Positions 32,463-40,656 of a stretch of 43,634 bases of DNA are shown here, one piece after another. Within the stretch, counting starts at the first letter, position 1, and each line of letters starts with the position of its first letter. The notes beneath the pieces were generated by a model. That model was not told where the DNA came from, searched no databases, and saw nothing but the letters and a program-made list of their open reading frames with translations. The stretch is from the NCBI GenBank assembly GCA_964638245.1, contig CAZWZG010000006.1, positions 1-43,634 on the forward strand. Reading direction: 5' to 3'. The translations under genes and the position numbers were made by a program. The stretch is from CAZWZG01 sp964638245. GTDB lineage: Bacteria; Pseudomonadota; Alphaproteobacteria; Rhodobacterales; Rhodobacteraceae.

Positions 32463-32769
32463 GTGTTGCAAAATCAAAGGACAGTTCGTCGGGCGTGTAC
32501 GGCGTCAGACCGGCGAGGGCATCTGCCACCTCGTCGCGATCAGCACCTTCGTCCAGATCGACATCCGTATAGAGGATCTGGCTGGGCGGCAGGAACACAA
32601 CCGCACCAAGCGCGTCTCCGTCACGATGCAACGCGATCGCATCGCGCACATTGCCCGGGAAACCCGGGTCGTCGATCGGAAGTGTTTCAAGAGTTGTCCA
32701 AGCCCCGTCCTGCCGCTCAAGCAGGCAGACGGCGTCATCGCGCAAGTCGAGTGCAAACCGGTTCCCCAT
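32463..32769 (-). CDS. N-terminal part of a GspL/PilM-like protein
   Basis: About 102 residues before the gap. The segment GAVVFLPPSQILYTDVDLDE then ADALAGLTPYTPDELSFDF matches the start of GspL/PilM-type actin-like domains, where a PFT-D pattern precedes FDF or YFDY. The ATG at 32767-32769 was preferred to a TTG 21 bases upstream. Neither has a strong ribosome-binding site. It most likely continues into 30737-32362. The gene is divergent from the SIMPL gene. Confidence 0.6.
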
Positions 32770-32928
32770 GCGCGATGTGTTAACACGCAAGCCCCCGTGC
32801 CGTCAGAGAAAACTCTGTCGCATTTCGAACCTTTGCGGATTTCCGCCTATCGCCAAATTGTGCGAGGTGACAGACGCTTGGAAAGCGCATGGTGGTCGCG
32901 GAAATGAGTCTTTTTTGGGAGGCGCGTT

Positions 32929-33612
32929 ATGCGTGTTTTGGTTCTAATTTTATCTCTTGTGATGGCGTCCGGCGCGTGGGCAGCAGAGACGCCCGGCGTG
33001 ATCTCGGTGTCCGGCGAAGGGCGGGTTTCGGCAACGCCAGACATGGCGGTGATCCAGATTGGTGTCGAAGAAAACGCGCGCAGCGCGGGCGATGCTTTGG
33101 ATGCGGTGGCCGCAAGCATTACGCGCATTCTGGCAACCGCCGAGGAGCAGGGGATTGCCCCTCGCGATATCCAGACGCAGTCCATCAACGTCTCGGCGCG
33201 CTATGACCGCAACACGCGGCCCCAGCCGGTGCTCGTGGGCTATGTCGCCTTTTCATCGTTGAGCATCCGTGTTCGCGATCTTGATGCTCTTGGCGGTGTC
33301 CTTGATGCCATGGTGTCGGACGGCGCCAATCGGATGAATGGGCTATCGTTGACCGTCGCTGACGCAGCCGCCCTGCGAGACGAGGCGCGCCGGTTGGCCG
33401 TTGCTGATGCGCGTGCCAAGGCCGAACTGTTCGCCGAAGCGGCTGGCGTCAGCGTTGGCCGCGTTCTGGTTCTGAGCGATGGGTCCGGGTCCGTTCCCCA
33501 GCCGATGCAGCGCTTTGCCATGGCCGAAGCCGCAGCGATGGATATGCCGGTGGCTGCAGGGGAAGTCGATATCGTTCAAACTGTCACGATGCAGTTTGAA
33601 ATCGAGCAGTGA
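32929..33612 (+). CDS. exported SIMPL domain (DUF541) protein
   Basis: A 227-residue protein with a signal peptide (residues 1-19, ending GAWA) and one SIMPL domain (VISVSGEGRVSATPDMAVIQIGVE, then YVAFSSLSIRVRDLDALGGVLDAMV). It is periplasmic. SIMPL proteins form large rings in some bacteria and have been linked to oxidative stress and signalling, but the function is unclear. The start is supported by GGGAGGCG just upstream. A perfect hairpin covers its stop codon. Confidence 0.88.
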   Translation: MRVLVLILSLVMASGAWAAETPGVISVSGEGRVSATPDMAVIQIGVEENARSAGDALDAVAASITRILATAEEQGIAPRDIQTQSINVSARYDRNTRPQPVLVGYVAFSSLSIRVRDLDALGGVLDAMVSDGANRMNGLSLTVADAAALRDEARRLAVADARAKAELFAEAAGVSVGRVLVLSDGSGSVPQPMQRFAMAEAAAMDMPVAAGEVDIVQTVTMQFEIEQ

Positions 33613-33635
33613 CAACCTCTTAGCCGTCACTGCTC
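33604..33635. terminator. hairpin at the SIMPL stop codon between convergent genes
   Basis: GAGCAGTGAC (33604-33613) and GTCACTGCTC (33626-33635) form a perfect 10-bp stem with a 12-nt loop. The SIMPL stop TGA (33610-33612) is inside the stem. It lies between convergent genes. No T-run follows on either side, so it may stabilise 3' ends rather than terminate by itself. Confidence 0.5.
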
Positions 33636-33645
33636 ATGTTCTGGA

Positions 33646-34935
33646 TTAGGCGGTGGCCTTGGTCAGCGCCTGATCGAGATCCGCGATAATGTCATCGGTG
33701 TCTTCGATACCGATCGACACGCGCACCACGTTCGGATCGGCGCCTGCGGCCTTGAGTTGTTCGTCGGTCAGTTGGCGGTGGGTGGTCGAGGCCGAATGGA
33801 TGATGAGCGAGCGGGCATCGCCTAGGTTGGCGACATGGCTGAACAGCTCAACGTTGTTGATCAGCTTCACGCAGGCGTCGTAGCCGCCCTTGACCGCGAA
33901 GGTGAAGATCGCGCCTGCGCCTTTGGGGCAGATCTTGGCCTTGCGGTGGTAGTAGGGCGAGCTTTCGAGGCCCGCATAGGTTACGTACTCGACGCGGTCG
34001 TCGGCTTCGAGCCATTTGGCGACCTTTTCTGCATTGGAAACATGACGTTCCATGCGGAGGCTCAAGCTTTCCATACCCATCAGAGTGTAGTGCGCGCCCT
34101 GCGGATTCATGGTCATGCCGAGGTCGCGGAGGCCAACAGCGATGCCATGGAACGTGAAGGCCATGGGGCCGAGCGCCTCGTGGAACTTGATGCCGTGATA
34201 CGCTGGTTCGGGCTCGCTGAGGGTTGGGAATTTACCGGAGGCGGACCAGTCGAACTTGCCGCTGTCGGTGACGACACCGCCCATGACGGTGCCATTGCCC
34301 GTCAGATATTTTGTTGTCGAGTTGATGACGATCGTCGCGCCATGTTCGATCGGACGGCAGAGGTAAGGCGACGCCGCCGTGTTGTCTACGATCAGCGGCA
34401 AGCCAACATCATTGGCGACTTCGGCGATAGCGTCCAGATCGGCGATATGGCCACCCGGGTTTGCGATGCTTTCGGTGAAGATCGCCCGGGTATTGTCGTC
34501 CACGGCTTCGCGCAGTGCGTCGAGGTCGTCGAGATCAACAAACTTGCAGGACCAGCCAAACTTGCGGATCGTGTTCGTCCATTGCTGAACCGTGCCGCCA
34601 TAAAGGCGAGGTGACGAGATGATATTGCAGCCCGGCTCCATCAGCGGGAAGAGCGCCATAAGCTGCGCGGCATGACCGGACGAGCAGGTAAAACCACCGA
34701 CGCCGCCTTCAAGGCTGGTTACGCGGTCAGCAAGGGCCATGCATGTCGGGTTGGTCAGACGCGAATAGATAAATCCGACTTCCTGCAGGTTGAACAGTGC
34801 GGCTGCATGCTCGGTATCGCGGAATTGATACGCGGTGGTCAGGTAAATCGGCACCTGTCGCGCGCCGGTCGTTGGATCGGCCGTATAGCCGGCATGGATC
34901 TGGCGCGTGCTGAAGCCTTGTTCGTTGTCGGACAT
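33646..34935 (-). CDS. metY: O-acetylhomoserine aminocarboxypropyltransferase (sulfhydrylase)
   Basis: A 429-residue PLP enzyme of the Cys/Met metabolism family. The PLP lysine is K209 in STTKYLTGNG, and the IYSRLTNPT, SSGHAAQLMAL and DNTAASPYLCRP segments are typical of MetY rather than MetB. It makes homocysteine from O-acetylhomoserine and sulfide. The ATG at 34935 with GGGAGGGAC upstream is preferred to a longer frame. I looked for a SAM-II-type riboswitch upstream and found no match. It is transcribed alone. Confidence 0.92.
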   Translation of the reverse strand: MSDNEQGFSTRQIHAGYTADPTTGARQVPIYLTTAYQFRDTEHAAALFNLQEVGFIYSRLTNPTCMALADRVTSLEGGVGGFTCSSGHAAQLMALFPLMEPGCNIISSPRLYGGTVQQWTNTIRKFGWSCKFVDLDDLDALREAVDDNTRAIFTESIANPGGHIADLDAIAEVANDVGLPLIVDNTAASPYLCRPIEHGATIVINSTTKYLTGNGTVMGGVVTDSGKFDWSASGKFPTLSEPEPAYHGIKFHEALGPMAFTFHGIAVGLRDLGMTMNPQGAHYTLMGMESLSLRMERHVSNAEKVAKWLEADDRVEYVTYAGLESSPYYHRKAKICPKGAGAIFTFAVKGGYDACVKLINNVELFSHVANLGDARSLIIHSASTTHRQLTDEQLKAAGADPNVVRVSIGIEDTDDIIADLDQALTKATA

Positions 34936-35084
34936 GTGTCCCTCCCGGTAATCTTTTGTGGCGGTGGTGTAGGCGATTGCTTGTCCAGCGGCAACGCTGT
35001 CCGCCAAATTAGCCTGCGTTCGCAGTGCGTTTGGAAAAGTGTCCCGAGATTTGGCAATCAAGAAGGACGCTTGTTCCATGCCCG

Positions 35085-36086
35085 TCAGCGCATCCAGAAC
35101 CCTTTGTCTTTGAGCCGATTGCGGATCGCGGCTTCGCGCGCTGGCAGGGCGTTCTGATCAAAAAGCGCGCGCGCCTTGCGGCCACGCCCCTGATAGATCA
35201 TGCGCTTGAACGGCTCGTGTTCCTTCAGAACCTTTTTGATTTTGTTGGGCGCTGCAACGCCTTCCAGCGCGTCGATCTGCGCCTCTTTCGCGGTGGCATA
35301 GTACAAGGGAAGGATGCGCCAATGGGCGGTGATGTCGCCGTCCAGCCCGACCAGCTCTGGCCCCGGACGTCCGCCACCAAGGTCGTGGATCACAAGGGGC
35401 AGCGCGATCTGGTCCAGCCAAGGGTAAATCTGCTGACACACGAGCGCCTCGGGCCTGTCGTCGCGGATCGAGACCATGATTTCGATCATGCGGTCCGCGA
35501 AAGCATGGGGGCAGGGACCAAAGAACCAACCGGCATTGAAGTAAAGGTATCGCTCCCAATGCTCGTCGGGCTGGCTGGTGTCGAGCGACCCTTCGAAGTC
35601 GATCCCGAACCGGTCATAAAGGCTCTTCCACGTTTCGGTGTAGCCGGGACCGTAAAGCTCGATCTTGGGCCATGTGCCTTCGCGTTTCATCGAGGCGGAC
35701 GGGCGCGCGAAATCAAACCCAATGCCCGACACCGGTCCAGTGATCAGCGTATCGCTATCAAAGAACACGAACGGCTGGCCTTTGGGCAGCGTATAAAGCG
35801 CCTCGACCTTGTTGCCGTGCTGATAGGTTTGCCCGAAATGGCGCGATTCAAACGGCGCGATTGTCGCCCCAAGCTCAGCCAGAAGGGTTCGTGCAGCGTC
35901 ATCCTTGATGCTCGGGTCGCCCTTCCAGAGCGGACCCGGTGTCGGCTCTGCCACGGTCAACGTGCCTGAAAAGTCGGGATCGGAGGCACGCAGGGAGGCC
36001 GCAAACAGAACAGCCTCATAAGTCAGGCGCCCGGACTGGGCGACGATAAGGACGTTCGGAGGTGAAGTGCCTGATTTCTTTGGCAT
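35085..36086 (-). CDS. putative GT-A-type glycosyltransferase-like protein
   Basis: A 333-residue protein with no family that I recognise confidently. A DSDT sequence at about residues 110-113, after the hydrophobic PFVFFD, looks like the DxD nucleotide-sugar metal motif of GT-A enzymes. The preceding NKVEALYTLPKG and later FNAGWFFGPCPHAF segments resemble GT8/capsule-type enzymes. No signal peptide is present, so it is probably cytoplasmic. The ATG at 36086 was preferred to an upstream TTG. It is divergent from the DUF1800 gene. A role in surface polysaccharide is a guess. Confidence 0.5.
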   Translation of the reverse strand: MPKKSGTSPPNVLIVAQSGRLTYEAVLFAASLRASDPDFSGTLTVAEPTPGPLWKGDPSIKDDAARTLLAELGATIAPFESRHFGQTYQHGNKVEALYTLPKGQPFVFFDSDTLITGPVSGIGFDFARPSASMKREGTWPKIELYGPGYTETWKSLYDRFGIDFEGSLDTSQPDEHWERYLYFNAGWFFGPCPHAFADRMIEIMVSIRDDRPEALVCQQIYPWLDQIALPLVIHDLGGGRPGPELVGLDGDITAHWRILPLYYATAKEAQIDALEGVAAPNKIKKVLKEHEPFKRMIYQGRGRKARALFDQNALPAREAAIRNRLKDKGFWMR

Positions 36087-36215
36087 CGGTTCTGCTCGTT
36101 TGCACAAGTGTAGCCGGTTTTGGTGTAGCGAACCATTGCCGGGCGCGACCGAATTCGATTTTTTTCGACGGAAGAGGGGCGGCAGGGCGTATCAAGGTCG
36201 AAAGGGAGGTGCGTC

Positions 36216-37568
36216 ATGGTGTCGACCGCCACGATTGCGAGTATTCGATTTGGCTATGGCCCGAACAATCCGGGCGCACGGCGCGACGCTGCTGGGTTAA
36301 GCGATGCCTTGCGTGCCGGTGATCCGTTGGGGCGCGGATATGGTGCCCTTGGGATCGACAAGGCGCTGGCCGAGGTCCGCCGATTCCGTGATGCCAACGA
36401 AGCGCGCAAGCAGGGGAACGAGGCCGACTACCGCGCCGCCCAGCTTCGTATTCGCGAGCATTTCCTCCGGGACACAAGATCAGCGCTTTCCCGTATCCTC
36501 GACACCGATCAACCGATCCGCGAACGCCTTGTCTGGTTCTGGGCGGATCATTTCACGGCCATCCCCAAGGTGCAGCCGGTGCGCGCAGCGGCTCACGGTT
36601 ACATCGACGAGGCGATCCGCCCCCATGTGGCCGGTCGCTTTCCCGACATGCTCAAATCCGTCGTGACCCATCCCTTCATGTTGCACTACCTTGACCAACT
36701 TGAATCCATGGGGCCGAATTCTCGCGCGGGGCAGCGCCGCGAAAGCGGGTTGAACGAAAACCTCGCGCGCGAGGTGCTGGAGCTTCACACGCTCGGTGTT
36801 TCAAGCGCCTACACGCAAACTGACGTGCGCCAACTGGCCGAGCTTTTCACCGGCCTGACCGTGCGACCCGACCAAGGCTTCCGCTACATCGCCGCCATGG
36901 CTGAACCCGGGAGCGAAACGGTGCTGGGCAAATCCTATGGTGGCCAACGGGGTCGCTTCGCTGACATCGAAGCCGCGCTCAACGACATCGCGCTCCACCC
37001 CGACACCGCAGCGCATCTGGCGCGCAAACTGGCGGTGCATTTCGTGTCAACCGACCCGGACCCGGACCTTATCGCGTCCATGACCGCAGCCTATCGCGCG
37101 TCGGACGGAGACCTGATGGCGTTGACCGATGCCATGCTGGCGCACCCTTCGGCATGGTCGCCAGTCTTTGCCAAGGCGCGCACGCCCTATGAATACGTTG
37201 CCGCCGCTCTGACTGCTTTTGGCGCAACAGGCGAGCACATCCGTGACATGTCCGACCGCGATCTGCGGCGTGCGGTGTTCGCCCCGATGGAGGCGATGGG
37301 CCAACCCTATTGGGGCGCGCGGGGGCCCGATGGCTGGCCCGAAGAGCCCGAACACTGGATATCGCCGTCGGGCCTTGCGACACGCATCGCATGGGCACGC
37401 GGTGCGGCGGAACGTTTGGCGGGTATTGCGCCCGATCCGCGGGTGTTTCTGGAGCACGCCTTGGCCGATGCGGCGGGCGACCGGCTCCGTTGGGCCGTGA
37501 GCGCGGCAGAGACCAAAGATGTCGGGCTGGCGCTTGTGATGGCGTCGGCAGAGTTTAACCGGAGGTAG
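36216..37568 (+). CDS. DUF1800 domain protein
   Basis: A 450-residue protein that fits DUF1800: RFGYGPNNP at the start, RERLVWFWADHFTAIPK near 103-119, GLNENLAREVLELHTLGV near 177-194 and a YTQTDV segment after it. The family is poorly characterised and often paired with a DUF1501 protein, as here (2 bases between genes). Pairs are found in many environmental bacteria and may be secreted or periplasmic. This copy has no clear signal peptide, while its partner has a Tat-like one. GGGAGGTGCGTC supports the start. Function unknown. Confidence 0.85.
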   Translation: MVSTATIASIRFGYGPNNPGARRDAAGLSDALRAGDPLGRGYGALGIDKALAEVRRFRDANEARKQGNEADYRAAQLRIREHFLRDTRSALSRILDTDQPIRERLVWFWADHFTAIPKVQPVRAAAHGYIDEAIRPHVAGRFPDMLKSVVTHPFMLHYLDQLESMGPNSRAGQRRESGLNENLAREVLELHTLGVSSAYTQTDVRQLAELFTGLTVRPDQGFRYIAAMAEPGSETVLGKSYGGQRGRFADIEAALNDIALHPDTAAHLARKLAVHFVSTDPDPDLIASMTAAYRASDGDLMALTDAMLAHPSAWSPVFAKARTPYEYVAAALTAFGATGEHIRDMSDRDLRRAVFAPMEAMGQPYWGARGPDGWPEEPEHWISPSGLATRIAWARGAAERLAGIAPDPRVFLEHALADAAGDRLRWAVSAAETKDVGLALVMASAEFNRR

Positions 37569-37570
37569 CG

Positions 37571-38776
37571 ATGACACAGTTTACGCGACGCGGACTACTG
37601 AAGGGCGCCGGCACGCTGGCCTGTTCCGCAGCGGCGCATCCGCTTTTGACATCCGCGACCTTTGCGGCGGCGCCTTGGGACAACCGGCTTGTGGTCATCA
37701 TCCTGCGCGGGGCCATGGACGGCCTTGCCACCCTGCAACCGCTTGGTGACCCCAACCTGAACATCTTGAGGCCCGGCTTTCAGGATCCGGCAACCGATCT
37801 GGACGGGTTTTATGCCATGCATGACGGGCTGGCCGCGTTGCGTCCGCTTTGGGATCAAGGGCAGTTGGCCTTTGCCCATGCCGTGTCCACGCCTTACCGC
37901 GACAAACGCAGCCATTTTGACGGGCAGGACCTGCTCGAAGCCGGGACGGCGATGGATGCAGGCTCGGTGCGCGATGGCTGGCTCAACCGCATGATGCAAA
38001 CGGTCCCGGGCGTTTCGGGACGCACGGCCTTTGCCATCGGGCGCGAGAACATGAAGATCCTGAGCGGGATGGCCGAAGTTGCGAATTGGGCGCCCGACAC
38101 CCCGTTTGACCTCGATGCAAATGCACAGGCCTTGTTGGCGCATATCTATGCTGACGATCCCTTGTTCCATGCTGCCGCCAACGAAGCGGTCGAACTGGCG
38201 ACGATGATCTCTGCCGAAGAACTGGCCAACGAAGGCGAACCCGACCCGATGATGGGCATGTCTGCGCCGCCCCAAGGCGGCGGGGCAGAGCGCCAATTGG
38301 CTGCCTTTGCGGCCGAGCGTCTGCGCGAAGAAACTCGGATCGCCGCGTTTTCGATCAATGGATGGGACACCCATCGCGATCAGACCGGCGCGCTGACGCG
38401 TAACCTGCAAAAGCTGGCGGACGTGATCCTGACATTGAAAATGGGGTTGGGCCGCGACTGGGGCAAGACGACTGTTCTGGCCGTGACCGAGTTCGGACGA
38501 ACAGCGCGCCCCAACGGGTCGAACGGAACCGATCACGGCACCGGTGGCGCAATGCTGATGGCCGGCGGTGCGATCAAAGGCGGGCAGGTGTTCGGGCGCT
38601 GGCCGGGGCTGAGCGAGGCGGACTTGTATGATCGGCGCGACCTGATGCCCACAGCAGACGTGCGGGCCTATGCGGCCTGGGCCATGCGCGGGGCGTTCGG
38701 GTTGGGGCGGTCAGAGTTGCAATCGGACATCTTCCCGGGTCTCGATATGGGATCGGATCCGGGTATGATGCTTTGA
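37571..38776 (+). CDS. DUF1501 protein with a Tat-like signal
   Basis: A 401-residue protein. TRRGLLKG at residues 5-12 with a following hydrophobic stretch (TLACSAAAHPLL) is a Tat-type signal. LVVIILRGAMDGLATLQPLGDPN is the start of the DUF1501 core, and late VTEFGRTARPNGSNGTDHGTG is the sulfatase/phosphatase-like metal segment. DUF1501 is related to alkaline-phosphatase-fold enzymes. With the DUF1800 partner, it may form an exported enzyme pair. GGAGGTAGCG upstream supports the start. The substrate is unknown. Confidence 0.87.
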   Translation: MTQFTRRGLLKGAGTLACSAAAHPLLTSATFAAAPWDNRLVVIILRGAMDGLATLQPLGDPNLNILRPGFQDPATDLDGFYAMHDGLAALRPLWDQGQLAFAHAVSTPYRDKRSHFDGQDLLEAGTAMDAGSVRDGWLNRMMQTVPGVSGRTAFAIGRENMKILSGMAEVANWAPDTPFDLDANAQALLAHIYADDPLFHAAANEAVELATMISAEELANEGEPDPMMGMSAPPQGGGAERQLAAFAAERLREETRIAAFSINGWDTHRDQTGALTRNLQKLADVILTLKMGLGRDWGKTTVLAVTEFGRTARPNGSNGTDHGTGGAMLMAGGAIKGGQVFGRWPGLSEADLYDRRDLMPTADVRAYAAWAMRGAFGLGRSELQSDIFPGLDMGSDPGMML

Positions 38777-38794
38777 CGATTTAACTAAACGCCC

Positions 38795-38831
38795 GGCGGC
38801 AGCGCCTGCCTGCCCCCAGGCAGCCGCCGCC
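38795..38831. terminator. stem-loop between convergent DUF1501 and pcaG genes
   Basis: An inner perfect stem CTGCCTG / CAGGCAG (38806-38812 and 38817-38823) with a CCCC loop, extended by GGCGGC (38795-38800) / GCCGCC (38826-38831). No T-run follows. It probably helps 3' end formation for both convergent transcripts. Confidence 0.5.
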
Positions 38832-38851
38832 CTCAGTTGAGCGCGATCACG

Positions 38852-39457
38852 TCAAACGTCGAAAAAAATCGTCTCATCAGCGCCTTGCAGGCGGATATCA
38901 AAGCGATACTTCCCTTCGCTTTCCTTCTTCGCAAAAAGCGTCGGCACCCTGTTCTGATGCTCGATCCGGCTCAGGATCGGGTCGGTCGAGGCATCGTCTT
39001 CGGGAAAATACATCCGCGTCTGAAGTCCAATATTGATCCCCCGCGCGACGATCCAAAGGCTGAGATGGGGCAATTGCATCTTGCCCGATGGATGGGGCAC
39101 CGCGCCGGGGCGCACTGTATCCAGAACCCATTCGCCGGTCGCATAGTCACCCGCAAAGCGGGCAAACCCGTAGAACTCGGGGTCCGCCGCGCCGCGCGGA
39201 TCGTTGTTGGGGTAGATACCGTTCGCATCGGCCTGCCACACTTCGCACAGCGCATCCGTCAGCGCGTGTCCCGTGCCATCCCAAACGCAACCGGTGATCT
39301 GAATGCGCTCACCCTTTGCGCCGTCACCCATGATGCGCGTGCCGAGGTCTTCGGGGTAAACGCCTGTAATGCCGGAGTAATTCGGGGTGCAGCCGATGTG
39401 AACGTAGGGTCCCGCCGTCTGGCTCGGGCTTTCCTTGAGGTGTTTGAGGTCCTGCAT
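38852..39457 (-). CDS. pcaG: protocatechuate 3,4-dioxygenase alpha subunit
   Basis: A 201-residue intradiol dioxygenase subunit with SQTAGPYVHIGCTPNYSG at the start, VWDGTGHALTDALCEVWQADANGIY, and the usual LFAKKESEGKYRFDIRLQG end. In this enzyme the iron ligands are in the beta subunit, so their absence here is normal. With PcaH it opens the aromatic ring of protocatechuate to give beta-carboxymuconate. Its ATG overlaps the pcaH stop (TGATG), so the two subunits are coupled. Confidence 0.93.
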   Translation of the reverse strand: MQDLKHLKESPSQTAGPYVHIGCTPNYSGITGVYPEDLGTRIMGDGAKGERIQITGCVWDGTGHALTDALCEVWQADANGIYPNNDPRGAADPEFYGFARFAGDYATGEWVLDTVRPGAVPHPSGKMQLPHLSLWIVARGINIGLQTRMYFPEDDASTDPILSRIEHQNRVPTLFAKKESEGKYRFDIRLQGADETIFFDV

Positions 39458-40182
39458 CAGTTCCCCTCCAGCTTGTTTTCAAACATGGTCGAGCGGCGTC
39501 CGCGCAGAACCATGTCGAACTTGTAGGCGCGGGCATCCATCGGGATCGTGTTGTTACGATCGAGCCGTGCGACCAGCGTGTCGACCGCCTCAGCACTTGG
39601 GATCACATCGACGATCGGGCACTGCCAGATCATCGGATCGCCCTCGAAATACATCTGCGTGATCAGCCGCTGACAGAACCCGCTGCCAAAGAGCGAGAAA
39701 TGGATATGCGCAGGCCGCCAGTCATTCTGACGATTGGGCCAGGGGTAGGGACCGGGCTGGACCGTGCGAAAGCGGTAGTTGCCTTCGGCGTCCGTGATCG
39801 TGCGCCCGCATCCGCCAAAATTGGGATCCAAAGGCGCGATATAGCCCTCTTTTTTATGACGATACCGCCCGCCCGAATTGGCCTGCCAAAACTCAACAAG
39901 GACATTGGGCACCCCGCGACCGGTTTCGTCGAGGATCTTGCCATAAACGATGATGCGTGGCCCGATCGCCATTTCGCCGGGTTGGGCAAAATTCACGATC
40001 AGATCGTTGTCGAGCTCGCCAAGAATGCCATGACCAAAGACCGGCCCGGTCGTTTCCGACAACGTCTGGCCAAAGGACAAAAGAGCGCGCGAAGGCGAGC
40101 GGGCCACCGATGTCTTGTACTGCGGCGTGTAGCCTTCGGGATGCCAGTCGCGGTCACGCGAGAAAAATGCGCCGTCAGTCAT
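39457..40182 (-). CDS. pcaH: protocatechuate 3,4-dioxygenase beta subunit
   Basis: A 241-residue catalytic subunit. Fe(III) ligands are Y107 (GGRYRHK), Y146 (PGPYPWP), H159 and H161 (RPAHIHF), in the same spacing as the Pseudomonas putida enzyme. It cleaves protocatechuate between C3 and C4 in the beta-ketoadipate pathway. The ATG at 40182 overlaps the end of pcaC by 8 bases and is preferred to a longer frame. The subunit is complete and all ligands are present. Confidence 0.95.
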   Translation of the reverse strand: MTDGAFFSRDRDWHPEGYTPQYKTSVARSPSRALLSFGQTLSETTGPVFGHGILGELDNDLIVNFAQPGEMAIGPRIIVYGKILDETGRGVPNVLVEFWQANSGGRYRHKKEGYIAPLDPNFGGCGRTITDAEGNYRFRTVQPGPYPWPNRQNDWRPAHIHFSLFGSGFCQRLITQMYFEGDPMIWQCPIVDVIPSAEAVDTLVARLDRNNTIPMDARAYKFDMVLRGRRSTMFENKLEGN

Positions 40183-40558
40183 CGGATCCCTCCATTTCGG
40201 CATAGGTCGCCTTGGCCAGCTTCAGGGCATGGTTCGCGCGCGGCACGCCCGCATAAATTGCAACGTGCTGAAAGGCTTCCAGAACGTCCTGCTTGCTGGC
40301 CCCGGTGCGCGCTGTCGCCCGGATATGCATGGGAATTTCCTCGAAATTCCCCGTTGCCGCGAGCAGGGCGAGCGTCAGCATCGACCGCTCCCGCTTGGAA
40401 ATCGCATCCGAGGCCCAGACAGTGCCCCAGGCCCCTTCGGTGATCAGCGTCTGGAACGGCTCGTCAAATGGCGTTTTGGCGGCCTCGGCCCGGTCGACAT
40501 GTTCGTCCCCCAGCACACTGCGCCGCACGGCCATGCCTTTGTCATAGCGGTCTGCCAT
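40175..40558 (-). CDS. pcaC: 4-carboxymuconolactone decarboxylase
   Basis: A 127-residue protein with the CMD-family pattern (AWGTVWASDAISKRERSMLTLALLAATG, TARTGASKQDVLEAFQHVAIYAGVPRANHAL). It decarboxylates gamma-carboxymuconolactone to beta-ketoadipate enol-lactone. It is the first gene of a pcaC-H-G operon. In many Rhodobacterales the order is pcaQ-D-C-H-G-B; the other genes are not in this window. A strong ribosome-binding site (GGGAGGG) precedes the ATG at 40558. Confidence 0.92.
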   Translation of the reverse strand: MADRYDKGMAVRRSVLGDEHVDRAEAAKTPFDEPFQTLITEGAWGTVWASDAISKRERSMLTLALLAATGNFEEIPMHIRATARTGASKQDVLEAFQHVAIYAGVPRANHALKLAKATYAEMEGSDD

Positions 40559-40586
40559 GGTCCCTCCCTGAAACTAGTTGACAGTG

Positions 40587-40627
40587 TTAATTAATGGGAT
40601 CCCAAAATCAACCCCCTTTGAAAGGGG
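40587..40627. promoter_or_regulatory. clustered palindromes upstream of pcaC
   Basis: Three perfect palindromes lie in about 40 bases: TTAATTAA (40587-40594), TGGGATCCCA (40595-40604) and CCCCTTTGAAAGGGG (40613-40627, one-base centre). The last may also act as a hairpin for the hemN 3' end. The first two lie 29-46 bases from the pcaC start and could be an operator. No PcaQ-type gene is adjacent. Confidence 0.4.
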
Positions 40628-40656
40628 AGCCTAGCAAACCTGAACTGTAAGCTGAA

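Noticed and set aside
34936..35079. SAM-II-type riboswitch upstream of metY
   Set aside because: I looked for the conserved GTTAAA/GCTAAAA-type elements and pairing but found no convincing match; GCTAATTTGGC is only a partial likeness.
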